From assembly GCA_020249865.1 (NCBI GenBank), contig JADCEV010000019.1, positions 1 through 64,000 of the forward strand: a stretch of 64,000 nt of DNA, in the 5' to 3' direction. The position numbers and the translations under genes were made by a program. This document shows, piece by piece, positions 1 to 10,536 of the stretch. Every line of letters begins with the position of its first letter. Positions within the stretch are counted from its first letter, which is position 1. Source of the stretch: Roseomonas sp. (GTDB lineage: Bacteria > Pseudomonadota > Alphaproteobacteria > Acetobacterales > Acetobacteraceae). Under the pieces are notes generated by a model. The model saw nothing but the letters and a program-made list of their open reading frames with translations, ran no database searches and had not been told where the DNA came from.

Positions 1-1
1 G

Positions 2-586
2 GAATGGGTTGACCATTACGTATTGGGTCAGGGCCTGCTGGGCGATACGGGTTTCGTGCTGGCCGGTGCAGCGCTGACAGCGGCCGGCGTGCCGCGCCAG
101 GGGATCGCCTTTCTGGCCGGCTATGCCTTTGGCGCGGTGGAAGGCACGGCGCTGGCACTTGCGGCGCAAATCCTCGGCTGTGGTTTGGCCTATGCCTGGG
201 CGCGGGCGATTGGTCGCCCCTGGGCCGAGGCGCGGCTGGCCGGGCGTTTCGGCCATAGGCTGCGGCCCATGCGGGATGTGCTGGTGGGCAGCCCCTTTGG
301 CGCGACGCTGGCGCTAAGGCTGCTGCCGATTGGGAATAATTTGGCCGTCAATCTGCTGGCTGGCATGGCGGCTGTGCCGCCCTTAGCCTTCCTGGCGGCC
401 TCGGCGCTTGGCTATGTGCCGCAGACGGTGATTTTCGCCTTATTGGGCAAAGGCATCCGGGTGGATGGCGCCTGGCAAATGGGGCTCGCCGCCGTGCTGT
501 TCGTGGTGTCGGTGCTGATCGGGCTGTGGTTGCTGCGCCGGCACCGCGCCGGGCAGGTGCTGGAAGATCAGGCGGGCTCAGCCTGA
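2..586 (+). CDS. VTT/TVP38-TMEM64-like membrane protein (5' end outside window)
   Basis: The reading frame is open from base 2, so the gene begins before the window and 194 C-terminal residues are visible. They contain several hydrophobic spans rich in Ala, Leu and Gly, and a Gly/Phe-rich segment (AFLAGYAFGAVEGTALALAA) followed by a polar Arg-rich loop and the LRLLPIGNN stretch. These are the hallmarks of the VTT (SNARE-associated/TVP38) fold of inner-membrane proteins. The last span is followed by a basic cytoplasmic tail. A TTG at 23 could act as a start, but upstream codons reading EWVDHYVLGQG fit the family better. The substrate is unknown; members are linked to lipid scrambling and metal or selenite handling. 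It converges on the next gene, and the two 3' ends overlap by 9 bases. Confidence 0.7.
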   Translation, partial: EWVDHYVLGQGLLGDTGFVLAGAALTAAGVPRQGIAFLAGYAFGAVEGTALALAAQILGCGLAYAWARAIGRPWAEARLAGRFGHRLRPMRDVLVGSPFGATLALRLLPIGNNLAVNLLAGMAAVPPLAFLAASALGYVPQTVIFALLGKGIRVDGAWQMGLAAVLFVVSVLIGLWLLRRHRAGQVLEDQAGSA

Positions 587-1123
587 CCCCGCCATGCCAA
601 GCGCGGCAGCGCGCAATTGTTCCAAGGTGCGGCCTGGAAGCTGGCCAAGTGCCAGGCAATGCGCCGCAAGGGCGGCGAAGATGCGCGTGATGGCCGGCCC
701 CGCTTCCAACCCCTGCATCGCGGCGCGGCTTGGTTCATCCAAGGCACCGCTGCGGGCCACCCCCAGCGCATCCTGCAACGCCAGAATCGCGGCATGCGGC
801 CCGGCTTCCAGCGCAAAGGCCATCAGCGCCAGATCAAGCCCTGGCGGCAGGCGGTCTGCGCCCAACTCATCCCAGATCAGGCGGCGATAGATGCGCCGTG
901 TCAGCGATTCATCCAGGCGCATCAGCCGGCCGATGCTGGCCGGTTCGCCCAGAAAGGCGCTCAACATGCCAAGGCTGATGCCGTTCAGGCAGGGACCACG
1001 CAGCGCCGAATCGCGATAGACCACGCCGCCATGGGCTTCCAGCAGGGCATCGGCGCACATCTCGAACCGCGCCACCGGGGGGTGATGCGCTGCGCGGGAT
1101 TGACCGAGGAAGAAACCGTCCAT
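578..1123 (-). CDS. GH108-like peptidoglycan hydrolase (secretion-activator type)
   Basis: The 181-residue protein matches the GH108/PG_3 muramidase layout. An N-terminal helix ends in LLEAHGG, where Glu would be the catalytic acid of the usual E-G-G motif. It is followed by a GIS motif, then YRRLIWDELGADRLPPGLDLALMAFALEAGP, close to the family's 'YRR.YWD..GGD.LP.G.D' block. The C-terminal half resembles the peptidoglycan-binding part. I chose the ATG at 1123 because GGAG stands five bases upstream; an ATG at 1147 has no such site. No signal peptide is obvious, as is usual for these phage-derived hydrolases that need a holin-like partner. The motif is AHGG rather than EGG-Y-x-ND, so activity is uncertain. 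Confidence 0.65.
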   Translation of the reverse strand: MDGFFLGQSRAAHHPPVARFEMCADALLEAHGGVVYRDSALRGPCLNGISLGMLSAFLGEPASIGRLMRLDESLTRRIYRRLIWDELGADRLPPGLDLALMAFALEAGPHAAILALQDALGVARSGALDEPSRAAMQGLEAGPAITRIFAALAAHCLALGQLPGRTLEQLRAAALGMAGSG

Positions 1124-1266
1124 GCCTGCTCCGGGCGGGGAACTCATAGCGCATATAATGCGGGAAACGGATTAACCAAAGGCTTAAATCCAGGCCGTTG
1201 CCGGTGCGGTTTTTCCATATTGCGCGCCCCGGTCCGATCTGTCATTGACCGATAACCCCGTTGACA

Positions 1267-1445
1267 CCGCGCGGGAGAGAGCAGGCCTGCCTGCCGCCGA
1301 AGGCGCAACCGGTCCCCGGAAACGCTCAGGCAAAAAGGGCCGCGCGGGGAAGGGGCCTCTGGAAAGTCCATGGCGTCGTCCATGGCACCGACGGAGAAAG
1401 GTGAGGTAACGCCCCCGCCGAATCTCTCAGGTCATCAGACAGAGG
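1267..1445 (+). promoter_or_regulatory. Tandem glycine riboswitch (two gcvT-type aptamers)
   Basis: Two glycine aptamers stand in tandem ahead of gcvT. Aptamer 1 is closed by the self-complementary CCGCGCGG at 1267-1274 and 1340-1347. It carries the conserved GGGAGAG, GCCGAAGGCGCAA and GAAACGCTCAGGCAAA stretches. After an 8-base linker, aptamer 2 is closed by CCTCTG (1356-1361) with CAGAGG (1440-1445), and carries GACGGAGAAAGGTGAGG and GCCGAATCTCTCAGGTCA. This is the classic glycine-sensing leader of gcv operons in which glycine normally raises expression. Identification rests on visible core motifs and closing stems. Confidence 0.93.
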
Positions 1446-1447
1446 GG

Positions 1448-1500
1448 GACCACGTGTTGAACCCATTTCGCCGCGCGAAGCGGCGGGAGGCTACGTGGTC
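1448..1500 (+). promoter_or_regulatory. Putative riboswitch expression platform sequestering the gcvT start codon
   Basis: GACCACGT at 1448-1455 is fully complementary to ACGTGGTC at 1493-1500, giving an 8-bp stem that contains the whole GTG start codon (1495-1497). Nested inside is a second hairpin, CGCCGC (1469-1474) with GCGGCG (1480-1485) and a GCGAA loop. The Shine-Dalgarno GGGAGG (1485-1490) sits in the junction between them. The arrangement begins three bases after the last aptamer stem and suggests control of translation initiation rather than termination, since there is no T-run. How glycine binding would open the stem is not evident, because the two stems do not overlap. Confidence 0.6.
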
Positions 1501-2607
1501 GAGTCATCATCCGAATCCCTGGCGGAAACCCCGCTTGCCGCGCTGCACCGCGAATTGGGCGGGCGCATGGTGGGCTTCGCGGGCTATGCGCTGCCGGTGC
1601 AATACCCGGCCGGCATCATGGCGGAGCATTTGCATTGCCGGAGCGCCGCAGCCCTTTTCGATGTCTCCCACATGGGGCAGGGGGAATTGCGCGGCGAAGG
1701 CGCGGCGGCGGCGTTGGAGGCTTTGACGCCCGCTGATGTCGCGGGGCTGAAGCCGGGCCGGCAGCGCTATGGGCTGCTGACATCAGCGAGCGGCGGCATT
1801 CTGGATGATTTCATGTTCGCCAATCTGGGCGACCGGATTTTTCTGGTGGTGAATGCCAGCCGCAAGGAACATGATTTCGGCCATATCGCGGCGCATCTGC
1901 CACGCGGTGTCACGCTGCATCGGCATGAAGATCGGGCGCTTTTGGCGCTGCAAGGGCCAGGGGCGGTGGCGGCACTCGCCACCCTCGCGCCGGATGTGGC
2001 GGCGTTTTCCTTCATGGGCATTGGCAGTTTCGATATCGGGGGCGTCAACGCCATCATTTCCCGCAGCGGTTATACCGGTGAGGATGGTGTTGAAATCTCG
2101 GTGCCAGCCGGTCAGGCGGAAGCGTTCGCGCGCCGCTTGCTCGCACTTCCCGGCGTGATGCCGGCGGGGCTCGGGGCGCGGGATTCTCTCAGGCTTGAAG
2201 CCGGGCTTTGCCTCTACGGCAGCGATATTGATGAAACCACCAGCGCTGTTGAGGCGGGGCTGGTGTGGAGCATCGGCAAGCGCCGCCGCATGGAATGGAA
2301 TTTCCCAGGTGCGGAGCGCGTGCGCGAGGAATTGGCCAATGGGCCAAAGCGGCTGCGCGTGGGCATTCGCCCGGAAGGTCGCCAACCGGCGCGCGGCCAT
2401 ACGCCGATTGCGGGCGCGGATGGCGCGGTGATTGGCGAAGTGACCTCGGGCGGATTTGGTCCTTCCGTGGGCGCACCGATTGCCATGGGCTATGTCGCGC
2501 GCCCCTTTGCCGAAGATGGCACTACCCTGGATTTGATGGTGCGCGGCAAGGCAGTGCCTGCCCGTGTTGCGCCCATGCCCTTCAACCCCCATCGTTACGT
2601 CCGCTGA
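1495..2607 (+). CDS. gcvT: Aminomethyltransferase, glycine cleavage T-protein
   Basis: The 370-residue T-protein moves the aminomethyl carbon from lipoyl-GcvH to tetrahydrofolate, releasing ammonia. The N-terminus reads TPLAALHRELGGRMVGFAGYALPVQYP, the family signature, followed by the FDVSHMGQ block and, near residue 190, the SRSGYTGEDGVEIS motif. The C-terminal barrel ends with the usual 'GEVTSGGFGPSVG..IAMGYV' stretch. The GTG start is forced because there is no other start codon upstream in frame, and GGGAGG lies four bases before it. It is the first gene of the gcv operon, directly downstream of the glycine riboswitch, with 14 bases between its stop and gcvH. Confidence 0.97.
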   Translation: MVESSSESLAETPLAALHRELGGRMVGFAGYALPVQYPAGIMAEHLHCRSAAALFDVSHMGQGELRGEGAAAALEALTPADVAGLKPGRQRYGLLTSASGGILDDFMFANLGDRIFLVVNASRKEHDFGHIAAHLPRGVTLHRHEDRALLALQGPGAVAALATLAPDVAAFSFMGIGSFDIGGVNAIISRSGYTGEDGVEISVPAGQAEAFARRLLALPGVMPAGLGARDSLRLEAGLCLYGSDIDETTSAVEAGLVWSIGKRRRMEWNFPGAERVREELANGPKRLRVGIRPEGRQPARGHTPIAGADGAVIGEVTSGGFGPSVGAPIAMGYVARPFAEDGTTLDLMVRGKAVPARVAPMPFNPHRYVR

Positions 2608-2621
2608 AAGGCCCTGCCACC

Positions 2622-2995
2622 ATGACTGAAATGCGCTTTTCCAAAGATCATGAATGGGTCCGCACCGATGGCGATGGCGCGACGGTGGGCATCACCGATC
2701 ACGCGCAAAATGCACTGGGCGATGTGGTGTTTGTGGATTTGCCGGAGGTGGGCCGCGTGGTTGCCGCTGGTGAGGCTTGCGCGGTCGTGGAAAGCGTGAA
2801 GGCCGCTTCCGATGTCTATGCACCAATCGCGGGCAAGATCATTGAAGTGAATGCGGCGCTGTCTGATGATCCGGGCCTGGTCAACCGCGAACCGACTCAG
2901 GGCGGTTGGTTCTTCCGCATTGAACCTGCCGATGCTGGCGAAATCGCCGCGCTGATGGATGAAGGCGCCTATCATTCCTTCGTGGATAGCTTGGC

Positions 2996-2999
<4 letters not shown>
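2622..2999 (+). CDS. gcvH: Glycine cleavage system H protein
   Basis: This 125-residue lipoyl carrier shuttles the methylamine group between GcvP, GcvT and dihydrolipoamide dehydrogenase. It has the standard length. The lipoylated lysine is K60 in [13 protein letters not shown], and the [16 protein letters not shown] opening is textbook. The ATG at 2622 gives the usual N-terminus ([13 protein letters not shown]). The stop overlaps the gcvP start as ATGA at 2996-2999, which indicates translational coupling. No lpd or lipoate-attachment gene lies in this window. Confidence 0.98.
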
Positions 3000-5902
<2,903 letters not shown>

Positions 5903-5904
5903 CC

Positions 5905-6489
5905 ATGCGCCGGCCAGGTGCCTGGCGCGTGGCCGCTTCCCGCCTGATCCATGCTGATCAATGGATCAGGCTGCGTGCGGATAGCTGCATTACGCCGGAA
6001 GGTGCGGTGCTCGATCCCTATTACGTGCTGGAATATGCCGATTGGGTGCATGTGGTGGCGGTGACCGATGATGATCGGCTGGTGGTGAACCACCAATATC
6101 GCCATGGCGCCGGCTGCGTGCATCTGGAATTGCCGGGCGGCGTGATGGATGCGACGGATGCCGACCCGGTTGAAGCGGGCTCGCGCGAATTGCGCGAGGA
6201 AACCGGTTTTGCCGCGCGTGATTTTCGCCATATCATGAGCCTCAGCCCCAGTTCGGCAACTCATACCAACCGCATTCATATCGTGCTGGCGGAAGGCGCT
6301 TATGCCGATGGGGCGCAATCGCTTGATGCCGGGGAAGAAATTGCGGTGGAATTACTGCTACTCGCGGAAATTCCGGCGCTGATCGCAAGCGGCGCCTTTT
6401 TTCAGGCGACGCATGTCGCTTCCCTGATGTTGGGGCTGCAGGCTTTGGGGCGCATGCGTTTTGTGCCGAAGGACCAAAGCGGGCCATGA
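5905..6489 (+). CDS. Nudix hydrolase (ADP-ribose pyrophosphatase-like)
   Basis: A 194-residue protein with the arrangement of ADP-ribose/nucleotide-sugar pyrophosphatases: an N-terminal strand region containing DQWIRLRADSC, then VVAVTDDDRLVVNHQYRHGAGC and a Nudix box ending in RELREETGF around residue 100. The first part of the box, GGVMDATDADPVEAGS, is one residue longer than G-x5-E-x7 and lacks the expected Glu at the canonical spacing. The catalytic RE-x-x-EE core is intact. The start lies two bases after the gcvP stop, and its own stop overlaps the next start as ATGA. The substrate cannot be told from the sequence. Confidence 0.85.
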   Translation: MRRPGAWRVAASRLIHADQWIRLRADSCITPEGAVLDPYYVLEYADWVHVVAVTDDDRLVVNHQYRHGAGCVHLELPGGVMDATDADPVEAGSRELREETGFAARDFRHIMSLSPSSATHTNRIHIVLAEGAYADGAQSLDAGEEIAVELLLLAEIPALIASGAFFQATHVASLMLGLQALGRMRFVPKDQSGP

Positions 6490-7799
6490 AGGATGCTGGT
6501 GATTTTGACGATGTGATCGGCTTCGCCTGGGATGGCCCTTCCGGCGCGGTCGCGCAATCCACGCGCCTGCTATTGCTGGATAGTCTTGGCTGCATGATTG
6601 CCGGGCTTGGCCATGCCTCGCCGCGTGCCTTTGCTGAGGCTTTGGCGATCACCATGCCAGGGCCAGTGCATTTGCCCGGATGCGACGCCGGACTTTCAGA
6701 AGCTGGCGCGGCGGCGGTGCTGGCTTCGGCCATGTGCTGGGATGAAGCGAATGAGGGGCTGGCGCGCGCCCATGGCCGACCCGCGCTGGCAGTGGCGCCG
6801 CTCTGCATCGCCGCCTTGGCGGCAGGGCGTGTGTCGCTCCGCGCCGCACATCACGCTTTCGCCCTTGGCTATGAAATCGCCGCCCGTGCCGGAGAGATTT
6901 GGCGCATCCGCCCTGGCATGCATGTGGATGGGTCCTGGCATGCCCTTGGCGCTGCTGCTGCGGCGGCGCGCTTGGCGGGCAGTGATGCGGCGGAAGTGGC
7001 GCGTGCAGCGCGGCTGGCTGCCTGCCAAATTCCCTTCGCACTTTACGCGCCGATTGCCGCCGGGATGGATGGGCGCAACAGCTACCCGGCCCATGCTGTC
7101 TTGCTCGGCGCCATGGCTGCGGCGGCGGCACGGGCTGGGATGGATGCGCCTGCGAATGGCTTGGCGGAAGCGAGGCGCATCGCGCTGCTCCATGAAGCGC
7201 CCGCTATGCGCGCGCCAGCGGGCGAATGGCTGATCGCTGAGGCCTATATCAAACCCTTCGCCGGTGTGCGCCATGCGCATTACGCCGCAGCCGCCGCCTT
7301 GGAATTGCGCGTGGCAATTGCTGATCGCTTGGCTGATGTTGCGACGCTCCGCCTTGAAACCTATGCCGAGGCCTTGCGCTATGCCGCCAATCGCGCGCCT
7401 ACACGCGCCATTCAGGCGCAATTCAGCCTGTCCTGGGCGGTGGCGGCGGCGCTGATCCAGGGTGATCTTGGCCCTTCGGCCTATACCGATGCCGCGCTGG
7501 CCGATCCTGCGCTGCGGCGCTTGGAAGACTTGGTGGAATTCGCGGAGGACACTGCGCTGACCAAGGCGGAACAGCGCGGCGCGCGGCTGGTCGTGACGCT
7601 TGCCAATGGTGAAAGCCATCAGGCTTCTGTCGGTGCGATTGCGGGTGATGCTGGTCAGGCGCTGGATGGCGTAGCGGTGCTGGCGAAATGCCAGCGCTTT
7701 GCCGGGCCGGTGATTGGTGAGGCAGAGATGGCGCGGCTTGCGGCGCTGATCATGGCTGAAGATGGCGCCGTGCCGCGTAGATTTTTCGGGGCCGCATGA
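6486..7799 (+). CDS. MmgE/PrpD family protein
   Basis: The 437-residue protein follows the MmgE/PrpD fold: an all-helical N-terminal domain starting with a 'LLLLDSLGCMIAGL' stretch, the GSWHALGAAAAAARLAG segment around residues 150-165, KPFAGVRHAHYAAAAALEL near 260 and an SLSWAVAAALIQGDLG block near 320. Family members include 2-methylcitrate dehydratase and cis-aconitate decarboxylase, but most homologues are uncharacterised. No methylcitrate synthase or isocitrate lyase gene is near, so a propionate role is not supported. It overlaps its neighbours on both sides by four bases and appears to be the fifth gene of the riboswitch-led operon. Confidence 0.85.
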   Translation: MKDAGDFDDVIGFAWDGPSGAVAQSTRLLLLDSLGCMIAGLGHASPRAFAEALAITMPGPVHLPGCDAGLSEAGAAAVLASAMCWDEANEGLARAHGRPALAVAPLCIAALAAGRVSLRAAHHAFALGYEIAARAGEIWRIRPGMHVDGSWHALGAAAAAARLAGSDAAEVARAARLAACQIPFALYAPIAAGMDGRNSYPAHAVLLGAMAAAAARAGMDAPANGLAEARRIALLHEAPAMRAPAGEWLIAEAYIKPFAGVRHAHYAAAAALELRVAIADRLADVATLRLETYAEALRYAANRAPTRAIQAQFSLSWAVAAALIQGDLGPSAYTDAALADPALRRLEDLVEFAEDTALTKAEQRGARLVVTLANGESHQASVGAIAGDAGQALDGVAVLAKCQRFAGPVIGEAEMARLAALIMAEDGAVPRRFFGAA

Positions 7800-8689
7800 C
7801 GCATCCCGCCCAGAATAGCGCCTTGGCGGTTGGGCTATTGCTCGCTGGGTTTTCGGTTTTCACCGGCGTGGACGCGGCTTCCAAGCTGCTGACGGAAGAT
7901 TATCACACGCTCGAAATCGCCTTTGGTCGCGCGGTGTTTCAGGTGTTGCCGCTGCTGCTGATCATCGCCTGGCAAGGCCGCGCCGTGGTGAAAAGCGCCC
8001 ATCCCGGGCTGCAAACGCTGCGCGGGGCCTGCATCTTTGTCTGCACACTTCTCTTCGTGCAGGGGTTGAGCCTGCTTGATCTCGCGGATTGTATTGCGCT
8101 GACTTATATCTCGCCCTTTGCGGTGGTGCTGTTTTCCGTATGGCTGCTCAAGGAAAAAGTGGATTGGCAGCGCTGGCTTGCGGTGGTGATCGGCTTCCTT
8201 GGCATGCTGATCGTGCTGCGGCCCGGCATGGGCGTTTTCGGCCCGGCGGCGCTCTGGCCGCTGTCGGAGGCCGTGCTTTGGGCCTTTGCGCTGGTGATCA
8301 CGCGCATGATGCCGCGCGATGGCGCCATGACAACGCTGATCTGGACTTCCGCGATTCAGCTTTTGTTGGCAGCGCTTTTCGTGCCGCTGGTCTGGCGCAT
8401 GCCGGATGCGGCGGATATCCCGATTTTTGCTGCCGCGGGGCTGTTCAACCTGGTCGGCCAACTATTGCTGATTTCAGCCTTTCGTCGCGCCCCCGCGTCG
8501 CTTTTGGCGCCCTTCAGCACTGTCCAGATTGTGGTCGCGGCATTGGTCGGCTGGCTTGTGTTTCACACCTTCCCCGATTTCTGGACTTGGGTGGGAACAG
8601 GCGTGATCCTGGCCGGTGGCCTTCTGGTGTGGTGGCGGGAAAGTGAGATAAGGAGGCCAATGCCAGACTTTCGACTTAATCGTGAGTAA
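7796..8689 (+). CDS. EamA/DMT-family transporter
   Basis: The 297-residue membrane protein has about ten hydrophobic segments in two EamA-like halves. The first half contains the LKEKVDWQRWLAVVIGFLGMLIVLRPG motif and the second ends with the FHTFPDFWTWVGTGVILAGGLLVWWRE block, both typical of drug/metabolite transporters of the RhaT/YdcZ class. It overlaps the MmgE/PrpD stop by four bases (ATGA). Substrates of this family include amino acids and metabolites; position behind gcv genes makes an amino-acid exporter conceivable, but that is inference. Confidence 0.85.
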   Translation: MTHPAQNSALAVGLLLAGFSVFTGVDAASKLLTEDYHTLEIAFGRAVFQVLPLLLIIAWQGRAVVKSAHPGLQTLRGACIFVCTLLFVQGLSLLDLADCIALTYISPFAVVLFSVWLLKEKVDWQRWLAVVIGFLGMLIVLRPGMGVFGPAALWPLSEAVLWAFALVITRMMPRDGAMTTLIWTSAIQLLLAALFVPLVWRMPDAADIPIFAAAGLFNLVGQLLLISAFRRAPASLLAPFSTVQIVVAALVGWLVFHTFPDFWTWVGTGVILAGGLLVWWRESEIRRPMPDFRLNRE

Positions 8690-8773
8690 AGCTACGCGAT
8701 CGTAACATCAAACATTGATTGTATCACGGGCCGCGCGATTCAACGGCGAGTTTTCTTATCAGGAAGAGCACTG

Positions 8774-8802
8774 TTTACAAAAACTTAATCAATCGATAGT
8801 AT
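8774..8802 (+). promoter_or_regulatory. Putative sigma-70-type promoter of the OmpA-like gene
   Basis: TTTACA (8774-8779) and TAGTAT (8797-8802) are separated by exactly 17 bp, close to the TTGACA/TATAAT consensus. They lie about 60 bp upstream of the ATG at 8863, in an interval clearly richer in A+T than flanking genes. A GGGAGTGA ribosome-binding site stands just before the start. No operator was recognised. Confidence 0.5.
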
Positions 8803-8862
8803 CGAATCTTTCGCAGAGAAGATTGCGGCTGTTGCATTTGTGGCGATGCGAGGGAGTGATTT

Positions 8863-9999
8863 ATGAAGTTCAACCGTTCGATGTTCGCTGTTGCTGCTTT
8901 TCTTGCCTTTCCCTTATTGGCTAAAAGTCAGCCGGTAAGCGGGCCCTATATCGCTGGTGGTCTTGGGGCCAATTGGCTTTTAGGTACTGATATCACCGGC
9001 TCTAACGAATATGCATCACCCAGCAAAATTGGATATGATTTTGATGTGGGTTATGTTGGCGTTCTTAGTTTGGGCTGGGGCTTTGGCAACGGTTTGCGTC
9101 TCGAAATCGAGGGTAGTTATCGATCCAACGAAGTTGCGAAGAAGAATGATGGGGTTGCCGGGGTTTCTGGGCCGGGAAATGGTACTGTTTTGAGTTACGG
9201 CATGATGGGCAATATCATTTACGATTTCAATAGCTTAACCTCTTCTCTTGGCGGGATCACCCCATATATTGGTGCCGGGGCCGGTTATATCTGGAACAAA
9301 TATGAAGCGGTCGGGGGGCCGTGTCCGCCTGGGTTTTGTCCGGAATACGAAGAGGTTTCCTATAATTATAATGGGACGTCTGGCGCGTTTGCTTATCAAT
9401 TCATTGTTGGGGCAGCGTTGCCGATTTCTAACGTTCCGGGTCTTTCTCTCACGGCTGAATATCGGTTCCTTGGCACTCTGGGCCATAGGATGAATGGTGT
9501 TTACACACATAAATCGGCACCGCTTTGGGATCCTGATTCTGGTTGGACACAGGAACTAGATGTTGATCGGTTCAAGGTTGATGTAGATAACTTAAATCAC
9601 TCACTATTGGTCGGACTGCGTTATGTCTTCAATGCTGCGCCAACGGTGGCATCGGTTGTACCTGTGGCGGCCTCTCGCAGTTATGTGGTCTTCTTTGATT
9701 GGGGCAGGAGTGACTTGACCGATCGTGCTCGCCAAGTCATTGGAGAGGCGGCTACTTCACGCGGATCATCAGTAACGCGCATCGAAGTTAATGGTTTTAC
9801 GGACCGATCGGGCCCTACCGATTACAACATGCAACTTTCCATCCGTCGTGCGAATGCGGTGGCAGCCGAGTTAGTGCGCCGCGGTGTCCCCCGTAACGAG
9901 ATTGTGACGCGTGGCTTTGGGGAAGAAGGTAACTTGGTATCAACGGCCGATGGCGTACGTGAACCTCAGAATCGTCGAGTAGAGATCGTCCTAAAATAA
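8863..9999 (+). CDS. OmpA-family outer-membrane protein
   Basis: A 378-residue protein with a signal peptide (residues 1 to about 22, ending LLAKSQ). A barrel region of roughly 235 residues alternates aromatic and polar residues and resembles 8-stranded OmpA/OmpW-like porin domains. The C-terminal OmpA peptidoglycan-binding domain runs from about 274 to 378. In the latter, NGFTDRSG, LSIRRANAVAAELV and NRRVEI carry the Asp and Arg that bind diaminopimelate. Codon and base use are visibly more A+T-rich than in the flanking genes (many TTT, GAT, AAT codons), suggesting acquisition or different selection. It stands alone with its own promoter and may anchor the outer membrane to peptidoglycan. 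Confidence 0.9.
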   Translation: MKFNRSMFAVAAFLAFPLLAKSQPVSGPYIAGGLGANWLLGTDITGSNEYASPSKIGYDFDVGYVGVLSLGWGFGNGLRLEIEGSYRSNEVAKKNDGVAGVSGPGNGTVLSYGMMGNIIYDFNSLTSSLGGITPYIGAGAGYIWNKYEAVGGPCPPGFCPEYEEVSYNYNGTSGAFAYQFIVGAALPISNVPGLSLTAEYRFLGTLGHRMNGVYTHKSAPLWDPDSGWTQELDVDRFKVDVDNLNHSLLVGLRYVFNAAPTVASVVPVAASRSYVVFFDWGRSDLTDRARQVIGEAATSRGSSVTRIEVNGFTDRSGPTDYNMQLSIRRANAVAAELVRRGVPRNEIVTRGFGEEGNLVSTADGVREPQNRRVEIVLK

Positions 10000-10536
10000 G
10001 GGCGTAAGTTTCTATCTGGATAAATCGAGAGACGTCGTAAAGCGCCCCTTTGCTGTATCCGATAGTCTGGCAGCCACGTGCCTCGAAGGTCTATACAAGT
10101 CCGGCATTCGTTTCGACGTAGTTGCGTTGACGCTACGCAGACCAATGATACGTGACCCCGTGAGCCGCGGCTCAGTTTAGGGGTTCTCGGCTGTATAGCA
10201 GATATAATTCGACTCTATGAGCGTTGGTGGCCCACCATGCCACTGGCAATCACCTAACGTTTTGACTTCACCAAGCTCACCGGGCTTCTACATAGGCGTG
10301 TGCCGAGGCATGAATCTATGCCCTAACGGTTACGCCAAGCGTCCGCTCGAATTAGTGGCTGGTCCAATTATTGATCACTCGTGTGATGCGTGGAATAGGC
10401 TCACGGCTCTGTCATGGCGCATTATGCCGTAGCGCTGCGGAAACGGGCTCGTGCCTACTGAGCCGCGTAAATCGTCATTTTCGCTTTAGACGTTGAATTT
10501 CTTTCAATATCTCCTTTGCTATCGGAGCGTCACGTC
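10000..10536. other. Gene-poor, AT-richer interval with palindromes
   Basis: No convincing protein gene was found in these 537 bases. The largest open frame, 71 codons from 10217, has no recognisable family, no clear ribosome-binding site and an unlikely composition. The stretch contains a perfect 14-bp palindrome, TGAGCCGCGGCTCA at 10161-10174, flanked by ACCCC (10155-10159) and GGGGT (10180-10184), which together could form a longer hairpin. The base composition continues that of the OmpA-like gene, so both probably belong to one inserted or degraded segment. A small RNA is possible but not demonstrable. Confidence 0.5.

Noticed and set aside
8715-8924. A 69-codon open frame overlapping the start of the OmpA-like gene
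   Set aside because: It overlaps the OmpA-like start in another frame, has no ribosome-binding site and contains promoter-like sequence at 8774-8802.
10217-10432. A 71-codon open frame in the gene-poor interval
   Set aside because: No recognisable family, no ribosome-binding site, odd composition; most likely chance.
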